From NCBI RefSeq assembly GCF_009792795.1, contig NZ_VKHQ01000004.1:554659-618658 (forward strand): 64,000 nt of DNA, in the 5' to 3' direction. Source of the DNA: Cognatiluteimonas profundi. Lineage in GTDB: Bacteria; Pseudomonadota; Gammaproteobacteria; Xanthomonadales; Xanthomonadaceae. Positions 12,260-20,650 of this stretch are shown here, one piece after another. Position 1 is the stretch's first letter. Every line of letters begins with the position of its first letter. Position numbers and translations under genes: made by a program. The notes beneath the pieces are model-generated. The model worked only from the letters and a program-made list of their open reading frames with translations. It did not search any database and was not told the DNA's origin.

Positions 12260-12958
12260 TCAGGCGCCGCAGCATTTCTTGAATTTGCGGCCGCTGCCGC
12301 AGGGACAGGGCGCATTGCGCTCCGGGGTCGCGTCGCGGCGCAGCGGCTCGCGCGGCGTCAATGCATCGATCCGGTGTCGCTGCAGGTCGGCCAGCATCGC
12401 CGGCAGGCTGCCGATGATGTCCAGTCGCTGCCGGTAGCTGATCGGCGTGGGCGTGACCGTCGGATCCTCGGCCAGGATCTCGCCGCTGGCGAGCTGGTCG
12501 AGCAGCACGAAGATCGCATCGACCCAGTCGTTCGCGTCGAGCCAGCGCTCCCAGGCCGCCTCGCGCAGCTCGACGCCGCGAAAGAACCCGAATGCCCAGT
12601 CGCGGCCGACGTCCAGCGCATCGTCGTCCTCGGCCTCGGGATCCTCCGGCAGCCACAGCAGCGGCGCCAGCAGTTCCGGCAACTCGTCGCCTTCGAAGCA
12701 CACGCGTTGCGTGGCCAGGTGCCATTGATCCTGCAACAGCGCATCGACCTGCGCGGCTTCGTCGGCACTGTCCCAGCGCGGCGGCGAACCCCACACCGGC
12801 GGTTGCCATTCGGCCGCCGGCACCGGCTCGGGCGACAGCACCAGCGCCGACAGGTAGCCGTCGAGCGCCTCCAGGTTGAATCCGCGGAAGGGCACGGCGC
12901 GCTGCTCGAGCAACTGCGCCAGGCGCTCGATCGCGTCGTCATCGGGAAGGCTGGGCAC
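12260..12958 (-). CDS. UPF0149/YecA-like protein with SEC-C zinc motif
   Basis: A 232-aa protein. Residues ~1-190 are the acidic all-helical YecA/UPF0149 domain (FNLEALDGYLSAL, then WAFGFFRGVELRE). The last 25 residues hold the SEC-C motif APCPCGSGRKFKKCCG, whose Cys residues bind zinc, as at the SecA C-terminus. The GTG start at 12958 has AGGAG seven bases before it and fits the family start; the longer frame is not needed. Members interact with ribosomes or SecA-related processes in E. coli; the precise role is unsettled. It lies just upstream of icd on the same strand but with its own spacing of 116 bp. Confidence 0.85.
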   Translation of the reverse strand: MPSLPDDDAIERLAQLLEQRAVPFRGFNLEALDGYLSALVLSPEPVPAAEWQPPVWGSPPRWDSADEAAQVDALLQDQWHLATQRVCFEGDELPELLAPLLWLPEDPEAEDDDALDVGRDWAFGFFRGVELREAAWERWLDANDWVDAIFVLLDQLASGEILAEDPTVTPTPISYRQRLDIIGSLPAMLADLQRHRIDALTPREPLRRDATPERNAPCPCGSGRKFKKCCGA

Positions 12959-13046
12959 GGTGGAACTCCTGTCGGCAGCCGTCCATGGTAGCGGCAGGTT
13001 GCCGCCCGCTTGTTGCGTGTCGCGATCGGGCCGTCTGTGCGGCCAC

Positions 13047-13082
13047 AAAAAAAGACGGGCGCGACCAGTGGCCGCACCCGTC
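13047..13082 (-). terminator. Factor-independent terminator after the 170-aa lipoprotein gene
   Basis: On the minus strand GACGGGTGCG pairs with CGCGCCCGTC (10 bp with one wobble) and is followed by seven T. It lies 23 bp past the stop of the lipoprotein gene at 13106. Confidence 0.85.
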
Positions 13083-13105
13083 CTTCGAGCAATCGCCTGC
13101 GTGTC

Positions 13106-13618
13106 CTACTTGATGTCGAACTCGCGGGTCTGCAGCGAGTTGCCATCCGATGACACCTCCAGCTTGTAGTGGCCGACCGGCCAGCCATCGGGCTTGCTGA
13201 TGCTGAACTCGGTCACCTGCGGGCCGGCGGCAACGGTCTTGCTCTGGGTGTCGACCACCTTGTCGCCCATCGTCCATTTGCCGGTGAGGTTGCCGCCCGG
13301 GCCATCGGTGGCGACGGATGCGTGGATGGTGTCGGTCTTGGCGAAGCTGGTCATCGGCATCGCGATGCGGTTGTCGGCGCCAATGGCGTTGCCCAGGTCC
13401 ACCGTGGTGACGGCAAGCGTGGTCGCGGCCGATGGCATCGCCGTGGTGGCGGCGGGCATCGGTTCGGCCATGGTTGCAGCAGGCGCGGGCATGGTCGCCG
13501 TGGCACTCGCGGCCGGTGCGCCGGCGGTCTCGGCGGGTTCGCGTTTCTTGCAACCGGCCACTGCCAGCGTGGCGAACAGCGCGGCTGCGATCGCGAGATG
13601 CAGTGTCTTGTGTGTCAT
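13106..13618 (-). CDS. Lipoprotein with Met/Ala/Pro-rich linker
   Basis: A 170-aa predicted lipoprotein of unknown function. The signal peptide ends in the lipobox AVAGC followed by KKREP. Residues ~25-70 are a low-complexity linker of Ala, Thr, Met and Pro with repeated PAATM-like units. The C-terminal ~100 residues form a beta-rich domain (VDLGNAIGADNRIAMPM, then DGPGGNLTGKWTMGDK, ending LQTREFDIK) that may be an Ig-like fold. The Met residues in the linker could bind copper, but that is speculation. A terminator follows directly. Confidence 0.75.
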   Translation of the reverse strand: MTHKTLHLAIAAALFATLAVAGCKKREPAETAGAPAASATATMPAPAATMAEPMPAATTAMPSAATTLAVTTVDLGNAIGADNRIAMPMTSFAKTDTIHASVATDGPGGNLTGKWTMGDKVVDTQSKTVAAGPQVTEFSISKPDGWPVGHYKLEVSSDGNSLQTREFDIK

Positions 13619-13670
13619 GTCGGAACTCCAATGGTTGCGGGAAAAACGTTGCGGCGATTCCAGGGCGACA

Positions 13671-14024
13671 TCAGCCGTCGAGGGGCGGCAGCTTGAGCAC
13701 CTGGCCGGGGCGGATCCTGTCCGGATCATCGAGCTGGTCGCGATTGGCCTCGAAGATGGCGTGCCAGTGGCTGGCCTTGCCGTAATGGTGCTGCGCGATG
13801 TGCGACAGGGTGTCGCCCTTCTGCACGGTGTAGCTGGCGCCGCCGCCGCTCCCGCCGCCCGTTGCCGGCACGGTGTCGGCATGCCCCTGCACGTTGGCGA
13901 ACTCGGGGCTGCGGCCAGCCGCCGGCACCGTGTCGGCGTGGCCCTGCACGTTGGAGAAATCAGGGCTGGAACCAAGGCCGCTGCTCGGCTGCAACGACAG
14001 GTCTTTGGGATTCTGCGGGGACAT
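13671..14024 (-). CDS. LysM-domain protein with duplicated N-terminal motif
   Basis: A 117-aa protein. The N-terminal half holds two near-identical ~18-residue units, SPDFSNVQGHADTVPAAGR and SPEFANVQGHADTVPATGG, then a Gly/Ser linker. The C-terminal ~50 residues form a LysM domain (YTVQKGDTLSHIAQHHYG, then IRPGQVLKLPP), which in this family binds peptidoglycan or acts as in YgaU. There is no signal peptide, so it is cytosolic like YgaU or exported by another route. It lies 52 bp upstream of the lipoprotein gene on the same strand, possibly co-transcribed. Confidence 0.8.
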   Translation of the reverse strand: MSPQNPKDLSLQPSSGLGSSPDFSNVQGHADTVPAAGRSPEFANVQGHADTVPATGGGSGGGASYTVQKGDTLSHIAQHHYGKASHWHAIFEANRDQLDDPDRIRPGQVLKLPPLDG

Positions 14025-14110
14025 GCTGGACTCCTGCGCGCGTGGTTGCGCATGGCAGGCTCCCACGTCCCCTGTTAAGCCAGCATCGCTTCGGCGTGAA
14101 GCACGCCGGC

Positions 14111-14920
14111 CTACTGTCGGGGATCGCGTCCCCAGGCGGGAACCGCATGGTTGGCGGTGGCCCGCCAGGGATTGATGTCCAGTCCGCCGCGACGCGTGTA
14201 GCGCGCCTCCACCGACAGCGACTGCGGCCGGCAACGCTGCAGGAGGTCGATGAAGATGCGCTCGACGCACTGCTCGTGGAATTCGCAGTGCTCGCGGAAG
14301 GACACCAGGTAACGCAACAGTCCGGCGCGGTCGATCCGGGGTCCGCGATAGGCGATGCGCACGCTGGCCCAGTCGGGCTGTCCGGTCACCGGACAGTTGG
14401 ACTTGAGCAGGTCCGATCGCAACGTCTCGGTGGCGACGTCCATGTCGCTGGCCGCGAGATGGCCCGGGTTGGGGGGGCCGTAGTCGCTGACGTCGAGCTC
14501 CTGGGCGTCGATGCCGATGCTGACGTCCGCCGTGATCGGCGGCAGCCCCCAAGCGACGTGGACCTCCGCACCCGCGCAGGCAGCCAGGTCCCCGGCAATG
14601 CGCGCGCGCGCTGCTTCGGCGGAATCGAAGTGGGCCGCGTTGAGCGAATTCAGGTACAGCTTGAGCGACTTGGACTCGATCAGGTTGGGTGAATCGGCCG
14701 GCACCTCGACGGTCGCGGTTGCCACGCAGGGCTTGCCGCGCGGATCCAGCCAGCCAAGCTCGTAGGCATTCCAGCGATCCGCGCCGGTGAACGGCAATGC
14801 GCCGGCGAGGCCCAGTGATTCGCGTCCCGCCGCGCGCGCGATGGCGAACAGCAGGCCGGGATCGTAGGTGCGGGGGTAATCGACGCTCTGGCCCAGGCGG
14901 GAGCGTTCGGGAGTGCTCAT
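14111..14920 (-). CDS. queF: NADPH-dependent 7-cyano-7-deazaguanine reductase
   Basis: A 269-aa QueF of the long (bimodular, E. coli YqcD) type, which reduces preQ0 to preQ1 in queuosine tRNA modification. It shows [11 protein letters not shown], the NADPH-binding QueF motif, and [11 protein letters not shown] with the catalytic cysteine that forms the thioimide with substrate. The conserved catalytic Asp lies in the same half, and [10 protein letters not shown] is typical. Length matches the family. It is the last gene of the minus-strand run from ptrB to queF, 45 bp after xerC. The other queuosine genes are not in this window. Confidence 0.95.
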   Translation of the reverse strand: MSTPERSRLGQSVDYPRTYDPGLLFAIARAAGRESLGLAGALPFTGADRWNAYELGWLDPRGKPCVATATVEVPADSPNLIESKSLKLYLNSLNAAHFDSAEAARARIAGDLAACAGAEVHVAWGLPPITADVSIGIDAQELDVSDYGPPNPGHLAASDMDVATETLRSDLLKSNCPVTGQPDWASVRIAYRGPRIDRAGLLRYLVSFREHCEFHEQCVERIFIDLLQRCRPQSLSVEARYTRRGGLDINPWRATANHAVPAWGRDPRQ

Positions 14921-14965
14921 GCGCGCATTTTAGCGTGGCCCGCGCGTCGATCCGGATCCATCGCC

Positions 14966-15904
14966 TCAGCGCTTGCGCTTTGCACGCGGATGCGCGGCAT
15001 CGTAGACCTTGGCCAGGTGCTGGAAATCCAGGTGCGTGTAGATCTGGGTGGTGGCGATGTCGGCGTGCCCGAGCAGCTCCTGCACGCCGCGCAGGTCGCC
15101 GGAGGATTCGAGCACGTGGCTGGCGAAGGAATGCCGCAACAGATGCGGGTGCACGCGCTTGAACAGGCCCTGCCGCTGTGCGAGCTGGCGCAGCCGCAGC
15201 TGCACGGCGCGCGGCCCGATCGGCCCATTGCGGCCGGGGAAGATCGGCGCGTCGCTGGTCGGCTGTTGCGCGTCGCGCCACGCGGCCAGTGCCGTGCGCG
15301 CATGCGATCCGACCGGCACGCTGCGCTGCTTGCGGCCCTTGCCCAGCACCGTGACCAGCCCGTCGGCGAGGTCCAGGTCACGCCAGCGCAAGGCGCACAG
15401 TTCGGACAGGCGCAGGCCCGACGAATAGAACAGCTCCAGCAGCGCGCGATCGCGCAGGCCAAGCGGCACGTCGGTTGGAACTTCCACCAGCCGCGCGGCC
15501 TCGTCGGCGTCGAGCACATGCGGCAGCTTGCGCGGCGCCTTCGGTGCACGGATGGCGGCGGCCGGGCTGGCGGCGATGCGGCCGTGGCGCAGCAGCCAGC
15601 GGTAGAAGCTGCGACAGGCCGACAGGCGACGCTGCAGGCTTTTCGGCGCGAGCCCGCGCCGGTGCTCGCTGGCGACGAACGCGCGCAGGTGTTCGGCATC
15701 CAGCTGCGTCAACGACTGCTGCTGCGCCTGCGCCCACTGGTCCAGCGCGCAGAGATCGCGGCGATAGGCGTCCAGCGTGTGCGCCGACACCTGGCGCTCG
15801 ACGGCCAGGTGACCGAGGAATCCATCGACCAGCGCAGGCGTCGCCGCAACGGCCGTCGCCGCGACGGACGGATCGGATCCCACCCGCTGCCGCGATTCAG
15901 CCAT
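14966..15904 (-). CDS. xerC: Tyrosine recombinase XerC
   Basis: A 312-aa site-specific recombinase resolving chromosome dimers at dif with XerD. It has the N-terminal SAM-like core-binding domain (residues ~25-110). The catalytic domain then follows with R in [15 protein letters not shown] in [19 protein letters not shown] (HxxR), H in [11 protein letters not shown] and the nucleophile Y in IYTHL. The neighbourhood dapF-DUF484-xerC is the classic chromosomal xerC locus, which argues against a mobile-element integrase. The start overlaps the DUF484 stop by 8 nt. Confidence 0.93.
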   Translation of the reverse strand: MAESRQRVGSDPSVAATAVAATPALVDGFLGHLAVERQVSAHTLDAYRRDLCALDQWAQAQQQSLTQLDAEHLRAFVASEHRRGLAPKSLQRRLSACRSFYRWLLRHGRIAASPAAAIRAPKAPRKLPHVLDADEAARLVEVPTDVPLGLRDRALLELFYSSGLRLSELCALRWRDLDLADGLVTVLGKGRKQRSVPVGSHARTALAAWRDAQQPTSDAPIFPGRNGPIGPRAVQLRLRQLAQRQGLFKRVHPHLLRHSFASHVLESSGDLRGVQELLGHADIATTQIYTHLDFQHLAKVYDAAHPRAKRKR

Positions 15905-16568
15905 CGAACCGGTGCAGGGCGGTCGCCAGCGCTTCGCCCATCATCCGCAGGAACAGCGTGCCCATGCCGGGGAAGAAGCGGTTGGGATCGTGGCTGCCGA
16001 CGGCCAGCAGGCCGATGCCGGGCAAGGGCAGCAGTGCGCTGGACTGCACGTCGCCGGCGCGAACGCCGTACAACAGCGCGTTCTTGTCCGGGTGCAGGCG
16101 GCCACAGATCGGCTCGTCGGTCGCCAGCGCATCGCGGAAGGGCGCCAAGCGCGCATCGTCCGCCGCGATCACCTGCAACCAGTCGGGTTCGTCCAGCCCT
16201 GCGATTGCCTCGAACAGCACGATGCGCACCAGGTCGCCCTGGAAATCCTCGGCCAGCGACGCCGCCATCGCGCGGACGGTGCCGGCGGCATCAGCCTGCT
16301 TGAGCAATGCCAGCGTGAGCTGGTGGGTGCGCACCGCGAGGCGTTCGTTCTCCTGCGCGGTCGCGAACAACTCCTGCAGGCGCCGCGACAGCTCGCGGTT
16401 CTTGTCGCGCAGCACGTCGAGCTGGTAACTGGCCAGGGATGCGGCCGGACCCTGCTCGCGCGGCACCACCATGCTGATCGCCAGATCGGGGAACTGCTGC
16501 AGGAAGGCCGGATGCCGGCGCAACCAGGCGGCGATTTCGTGCGCGCCGAGCTTTTCGGTGTCGCTCAT
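15897..16568 (-). CDS. DUF484 family protein (YigA-like)
   Basis: A 223-aa GAF-like domain protein. The N-terminus [23 protein letters not shown] is the typical DUF484 opening, then a short coiled-coil ([14 protein letters not shown]), then a GAF-like half ending in [14 protein letters not shown]. It is almost always found between dapF and xerC, as here; its function is not established. ATG at 16568 is used; the frame continues upstream into dapF sequence without meaning. It overlaps xerC by 8 nt, so coupling is likely. Confidence 0.9.
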   Translation of the reverse strand: MSDTEKLGAHEIAAWLRRHPAFLQQFPDLAISMVVPREQGPAASLASYQLDVLRDKNRELSRRLQELFATAQENERLAVRTHQLTLALLKQADAAGTVRAMAASLAEDFQGDLVRIVLFEAIAGLDEPDWLQVIAADDARLAPFRDALATDEPICGRLHPDKNALLYGVRAGDVQSSALLPLPGIGLLAVGSHDPNRFFPGMGTLFLRMMGEALATALHRFDG

Positions 16569-16590
16569 GCCGGCCTCGCGTGCAATGGAT

Positions 16591-17436
16591 TCATGCGGGA
16601 AATTCCCCTTCGTAGACGAATGCGGCCGGTCCGGCCATTGTGATCGGCGCCCGTGCGTCGCGCCAGCCGACCTGCAGCGTGCCGCCTGGCAAATCGACGG
16701 CGACGTCGCGATCCACACGGCCACGACGCACGAGGATCGCGACCGCGGCGCAGGCGCCACTGCCGCAGGCCAGCGTCTCGCCGGCGCCGCGCTCGAACAC
16801 GCGCAGGCGGATGCGGTCGCGCGCGACGACCTGCGCGAAGCCGACGTTCACCGATTGCGGGAACGCGGCGTGCGCCTGCAGCGTCGGACCGAGCGTGGCC
16901 AGCGGCGCCGTCGCGATGTCGGCGACCTCGACCAGCACGTGCGGATTACCCATCGACACCGCGCCGAATTCCACGCGCGTGGCGCCGATGTCGAGTGTGT
17001 AGGCGTCCTGTTCGCGCTCGAAGCCCAGCAGCGGCAGTGCCCGCGGCGCGAAGTCCGGCACGCCCATCGCGATGCGGAAGCCGGCGTCGCCGATGCGTTC
17101 GACCGCATGCGTGCCCGATGGGCTGTCGAGCAGGAAGCGGTCGCCGGCGACGGCGCCATCGCGCACCAGCCAGGCCGCGATGCAGCGCGCGCCATTGCCG
17201 CATTGGCCGGCGGCACTGCCGTCGGCATTCCAGATGCGGTAACTGGCGACGGCCTGTGCGCTGCGCGCCGGCTCGATCGTCAGGATCTGGTCGCAGCCGA
17301 CGCCGGTGTGGCGGTCGGCGAGGACGCGGCTGCAGTCGGGCGTGGGTGGCGATTGGCCGTCGCGCAGGTCCAGCACGACGAAGTCGTTGCCGGCGCCATG
17401 CATCTTGCTGAAGCGCAGCGCGCGTGGCGCGGGCAT
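16591..17436 (-). CDS. dapF: Diaminopimelate epimerase
   Basis: A 281-aa PLP-independent racemase interconverting LL- and meso-diaminopimelate for lysine and peptidoglycan synthesis. Both catalytic cysteines are present: GQCGNGARC (about residue 75) and [11 protein letters not shown] (about residue 225). [15 protein letters not shown] is the family signature at the N-terminus. The start codon lies 3 bp after the lptM stop, and DUF484 follows after 22 bp, so this is one operon. Confidence 0.96.
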   Translation of the reverse strand: MPAPRALRFSKMHGAGNDFVVLDLRDGQSPPTPDCSRVLADRHTGVGCDQILTIEPARSAQAVASYRIWNADGSAAGQCGNGARCIAAWLVRDGAVAGDRFLLDSPSGTHAVERIGDAGFRIAMGVPDFAPRALPLLGFEREQDAYTLDIGATRVEFGAVSMGNPHVLVEVADIATAPLATLGPTLQAHAAFPQSVNVGFAQVVARDRIRLRVFERGAGETLACGSGACAAVAILVRRGRVDRDVAVDLPGGTLQVGWRDARAPITMAGPAAFVYEGEFPA

Positions 17437-17439
17437 CGG

Positions 17440-17694
17440 TCAGCCGTTGCCGCCGCCGGCGGGTGGAGACGCAGGCGGCACCGCGCCAGCCGGGTCGGCA
17501 CTGGGCGGCGGCGTGGAATCGGCCGGCGGCAGGGTGTCGGTCGCCGGCGGCATGGGCACGGCCGTGGACGTGGCCGGCGCCGGGACGGCCTCGGCCTGCG
17601 GCTGCGATGGATGCACCAGCGGACCCTTGTTGCCGCAGGCGGCAAGGCAGGCCAGCAGCGCGGCGGCGGTGACGATGCGGGTGATGGCGGTCAT
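17440..17694 (-). CDS. lptM: LptM-like lipoprotein (YifL family)
   Basis: An 84-aa lipoprotein. The signal peptide ends in LAAC and is followed by GNKGPLVHP, the CGxKGPL hallmark of LptM/YifL, which in E. coli helps oxidative maturation of the LPS translocon LptD/LptE. The remaining ~55 residues are a disordered Pro/Ala/Thr-rich tail, longer than in E. coli. Location directly before dapF is the same as in enterobacteria. The fit rests on the short motif and the synteny together. Confidence 0.85.
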   Translation of the reverse strand: MTAITRIVTAAALLACLAACGNKGPLVHPSQPQAEAVPAPATSTAVPMPPATDTLPPADSTPPPSADPAGAVPPASPPAGGGNG

Positions 17695-17714
17695 CGGCCG
17701 AGTATAGCGGCCGC

Positions 17715-19802
17715 TCATCGCGACGGCGCGCTGGTGACGGCGAGCTGGTCGAGCAGGAACGCGTACATCTCGGCGAGTTCGCGATAGCGGCGGAAGCGTC
17801 CGGACTTGCCGCCATGGCCGGCATCCATGTTGGTGCGCAGCAGCACCGGATGCGGCGAGGTGGCCACGTCGCGCAGGCGCGCCACGTACTTGGCCGGCTC
17901 CCAGTACTGCACCTGCGAGTCCCACAGCCCGGTGCCGATGAACATCGCCGGGTAGTCGCGTGCCGCCAGGTTGTCGTAAGGCGAGTACGACAGCATGTAG
18001 TCGTAGAACGCGCGCTGCTCCGGGTTGCCCCATTCGTCGTATTCGTTGGTGGTCAGCGGGATGCTGGCATCGAGCATGGTGGTGACGACATCCACGAACG
18101 GCACCTGCGACAGCAGCGCGCGATAGCGCTCGGGCGCCATGTTCGCGATCGCGCCCATCAGCAGTCCGCCGGCGCTGCCGCCGTAGGCAGCGACGCGGTC
18201 GGCGGCCGCATAACCCTGCTGCACCAGGAAGCCGGTGACATCGATGAAGTCAGTGAAGGTGTTCTTCTTGCGCAGCAGCTTGCCGTCGTCGTACCAGGCG
18301 CGGCCCATTTCCTCGCCGCCGCGGATATGCGCGATGGCATAGACCATGCCGCGATCCAGCAGGCTGACCACCGGCAGGTTGAAGGCCGGGTCGGTCGAAT
18401 GGCCATAGCTGCCGTAGGCGTATTGCAGCAGCGCGGCGGTGCCGTCCTTCTCGAATCCCTTGCGGTAGACCACCGACACCGGAACCCGCACGCCGTCGCG
18501 CGCCGTCGCCCACAGCCGCTCGGTGACGTAGCGCGCCGGGTCGTAGCCGATCACCGGCTGGCGCTTGAGCAGGCGGCGCTCGCCGGTGCGGGTGTCGAGC
18601 TCGTAGGTGGTGGCAGGCGTGGTGAGCGAGGTGTAGCTGTAGCGCAACAACGCCGTGTCGGGCTCGGCATTGATGTCCAGGCCCATCGCGTACGCAGGCT
18701 CGTCGGCGCCGACGAATTCCCCGGCGCTCGCGTCGTCGCCCACGCGCAGCAGCCGCAGGCGTTCCAGTCCGCCCGAGCGCTCGGCGATGGCGGTGAATCC
18801 GTCGAACAACTCATAGCCGTCGACGTAGACGTCGTCGCGATGCGGCACCCACTCCTGCCACTGCGCGCGCGTGCTGGCATCCGAGGCCGCCGTGACCAGC
18901 TTGAAGTTGGTCGCACCGCCAGCGTTGGTGCGGATGACCCAGCGGTCGTGCAGATGGTCGGCCTGGTATTCGACGTCGCGCGCGCGTGGCGCCAGCACGC
19001 GGAACTCTCGTGGGTCCGCCGCCGGGGCATAGCGCACTTCGCTGGACACCGTGCTCTCGACGCTGATGCAGATGTAGCGGTCGTCGCGACTGCGGTCGAT
19101 GCCCATGTAGAAGCTGTCGTCGCGCTCCTCGTAGACCAGCGTGTCGCTGCCGGACGGCGTGCCCAGCACGTGCTTTTTCACGCGCACCGTCAGCAGCGTG
19201 AGCGGGTCGTTCTCGACATGGAAGATCGTGCGGTTGTCGTCGGCCCAGATGATGTTGGCCGAGACGCCGGTGATCGTGTCCGGATGGTCCCTGCCGCTGG
19301 CCAGGTCGCGGAAGCGGACCGTGTACTGGCGGCGGCCGACGTCGTCCTCGGCCCACGCCAACTGCATGTTGTCCTGGCTGACGGCGTAGTCGCCGACGCT
19401 GAAATACTCCTTGCCGCGCGCCATGGCATTGACGTCCAGCAGGATTTCCTCGGCGGCATCCATGCTGCCCTTGCGACGCGCGTGGATCGGGTAGTCCTGG
19501 CCGGTCTCGAAGCGCGTGTAGTACCAGTAACCGCGCTCGCGATACGGCACCGAGCTGTCGTCCTGCTTGATGCGGCCGACGATCTCCTCGTACAACGCCT
19601 CCTGCAGCGGCTTGAGCGGCGCCATCAGCGCATCGGCGTGGGCGTTCTCGGCCTGCAGGTAGGCCAGCATCTCCGGTTGCGTGCGGGTGTCGTCGCGCAG
19701 CCAGTAGTACTCGTCCTCGCGCGTCGCACCGAACGGCGCACGCACGACGTGCGGTTTCTTCTCGACATCCGGAGGCAGGCGGTCGGACGGGATCAGGCTC
19801 AT
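17715..19802 (-). CDS. ptrB: Oligopeptidase B (S9A serine peptidase)
   Basis: A 695-aa peptidase that cleaves short peptides after Lys or Arg. The N-terminal ~400 residues form the beta-propeller gate. The C-terminal hydrolase has GGSAGGLLMGA with the nucleophile Ser, Asp in GLWDSQVQYWEP and His in DAGHGGKSGR. HIRGGEEMGRAWYDDGK is typical of PtrB rather than prolyl oligopeptidase. No signal peptide, so cytosolic. ATG at 19802 is chosen over a TTG three codons upstream. It is the first gene of the run ptrB-lptM-dapF-DUF484-xerC-queF. Confidence 0.93.
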   Translation of the reverse strand: MSLIPSDRLPPDVEKKPHVVRAPFGATREDEYYWLRDDTRTQPEMLAYLQAENAHADALMAPLKPLQEALYEEIVGRIKQDDSSVPYRERGYWYYTRFETGQDYPIHARRKGSMDAAEEILLDVNAMARGKEYFSVGDYAVSQDNMQLAWAEDDVGRRQYTVRFRDLASGRDHPDTITGVSANIIWADDNRTIFHVENDPLTLLTVRVKKHVLGTPSGSDTLVYEERDDSFYMGIDRSRDDRYICISVESTVSSEVRYAPAADPREFRVLAPRARDVEYQADHLHDRWVIRTNAGGATNFKLVTAASDASTRAQWQEWVPHRDDVYVDGYELFDGFTAIAERSGGLERLRLLRVGDDASAGEFVGADEPAYAMGLDINAEPDTALLRYSYTSLTTPATTYELDTRTGERRLLKRQPVIGYDPARYVTERLWATARDGVRVPVSVVYRKGFEKDGTAALLQYAYGSYGHSTDPAFNLPVVSLLDRGMVYAIAHIRGGEEMGRAWYDDGKLLRKKNTFTDFIDVTGFLVQQGYAAADRVAAYGGSAGGLLMGAIANMAPERYRALLSQVPFVDVVTTMLDASIPLTTNEYDEWGNPEQRAFYDYMLSYSPYDNLAARDYPAMFIGTGLWDSQVQYWEPAKYVARLRDVATSPHPVLLRTNMDAGHGGKSGRFRRYRELAEMYAFLLDQLAVTSAPSR

Positions 19803-19907
19803 GGGGCGCAACCGGTTGGCAGTGGGGGTGTCACGCAGGCAGGCATCGTGGGTGACGGTGTCAGCTTAGCGGGTGGCTGGTGATTGGGGAAAGCCGGTTG
19901 GGTTTGA

Positions 19908-20614
19908 TGTTGCCTGCGGCGCTTTAAACGCTTTCGCCGTTGGCGAGTTACTTTTCTTTGCAGGCGCCCAAAGAAAAGTAACCAAAAGAAAGGGCGCTTT
20001 CCCGATCAGAGCTAACTTTATCTGTCGGAGGCAGTGGCGATTTTCCGACTCGCCATCCTGGCTCGGTCGGAAAACGGCGCACATCCATGTGCGCCGCCCT
20101 CCGGGTGGGCGCAGTTGTCGGTGCGATTGGCATCTCTAGCAGCCAGAGCAGGAATGCTGGTGTCCGGGCACCTCGCCGCTGGCGTCGACAACACACTGGC
20201 TACTGCAGGAGCTGCTTGAGCTGCGACGGCGATCCGCCCGGTTGCGGCCTCCATGAACATCGAGTCATACGGTCGCAGCTGACGCAGCTCCTACGAAGAG
20301 CTCGCACATCGGCCAAACCAGGCAACGTCGCATATGCGTCTCCGTTGCCGGCTTTGACGCCTTTGACGCTAAAGATGGGTGGGCACTGCTGCACTCCGCA
20401 GACCCGGAGGGCGGCGCGCAGGACGCGCGCCGAGCACTCATATAGGTGCGCCGACCGAGCCAGGATGGCGAGTCGGAAAATCACGACTGCCTCCGCCAAG
20501 TGAAGTGAGCCCTGATCGGGAAAGCGCCCTTTCTTTTGGTTACTTTTCTTTGGGCGCTTGCAAAGAAAAGTAACTCGCCAACGGCGAAAGCGTTTAACAG
20601 CGCCGCAGGCAACA
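19908..20614. mobile_element. Inverted-repeat element, copy B (~707 bp, non-coding)
   Basis: This is the second copy of the element at 10009, in the same orientation. The termini are TGTTGCCTGCGGCGCT and its exact reverse complement AGCGCCGCAGGCAACA, inside ~100-bp inverted repeats that contain the same nested GTTACTTTTCTTTG/CAAAGAAAAGTAAC hairpins. About 200 bp of the core (20076-20285) match copy A at nearly every base. The right part differs: the 9-bp tandem is absent, and a short ATATAGGTG-containing insert is present near 20440. It separates two minus-strand S9 peptidase genes. No transposase is encoded. Confidence 0.75.
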
Positions 20615-20650
20615 GCCCCCGCACGGAGAAAGAAAGATGAGTTGAATCGC

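Noticed and set aside
14966-15904. Integrase of a mobile island
   Set aside because: The tyrosine recombinase sits in the standard dapF-DUF484-xerC locus and is XerC, far from the suspected island.
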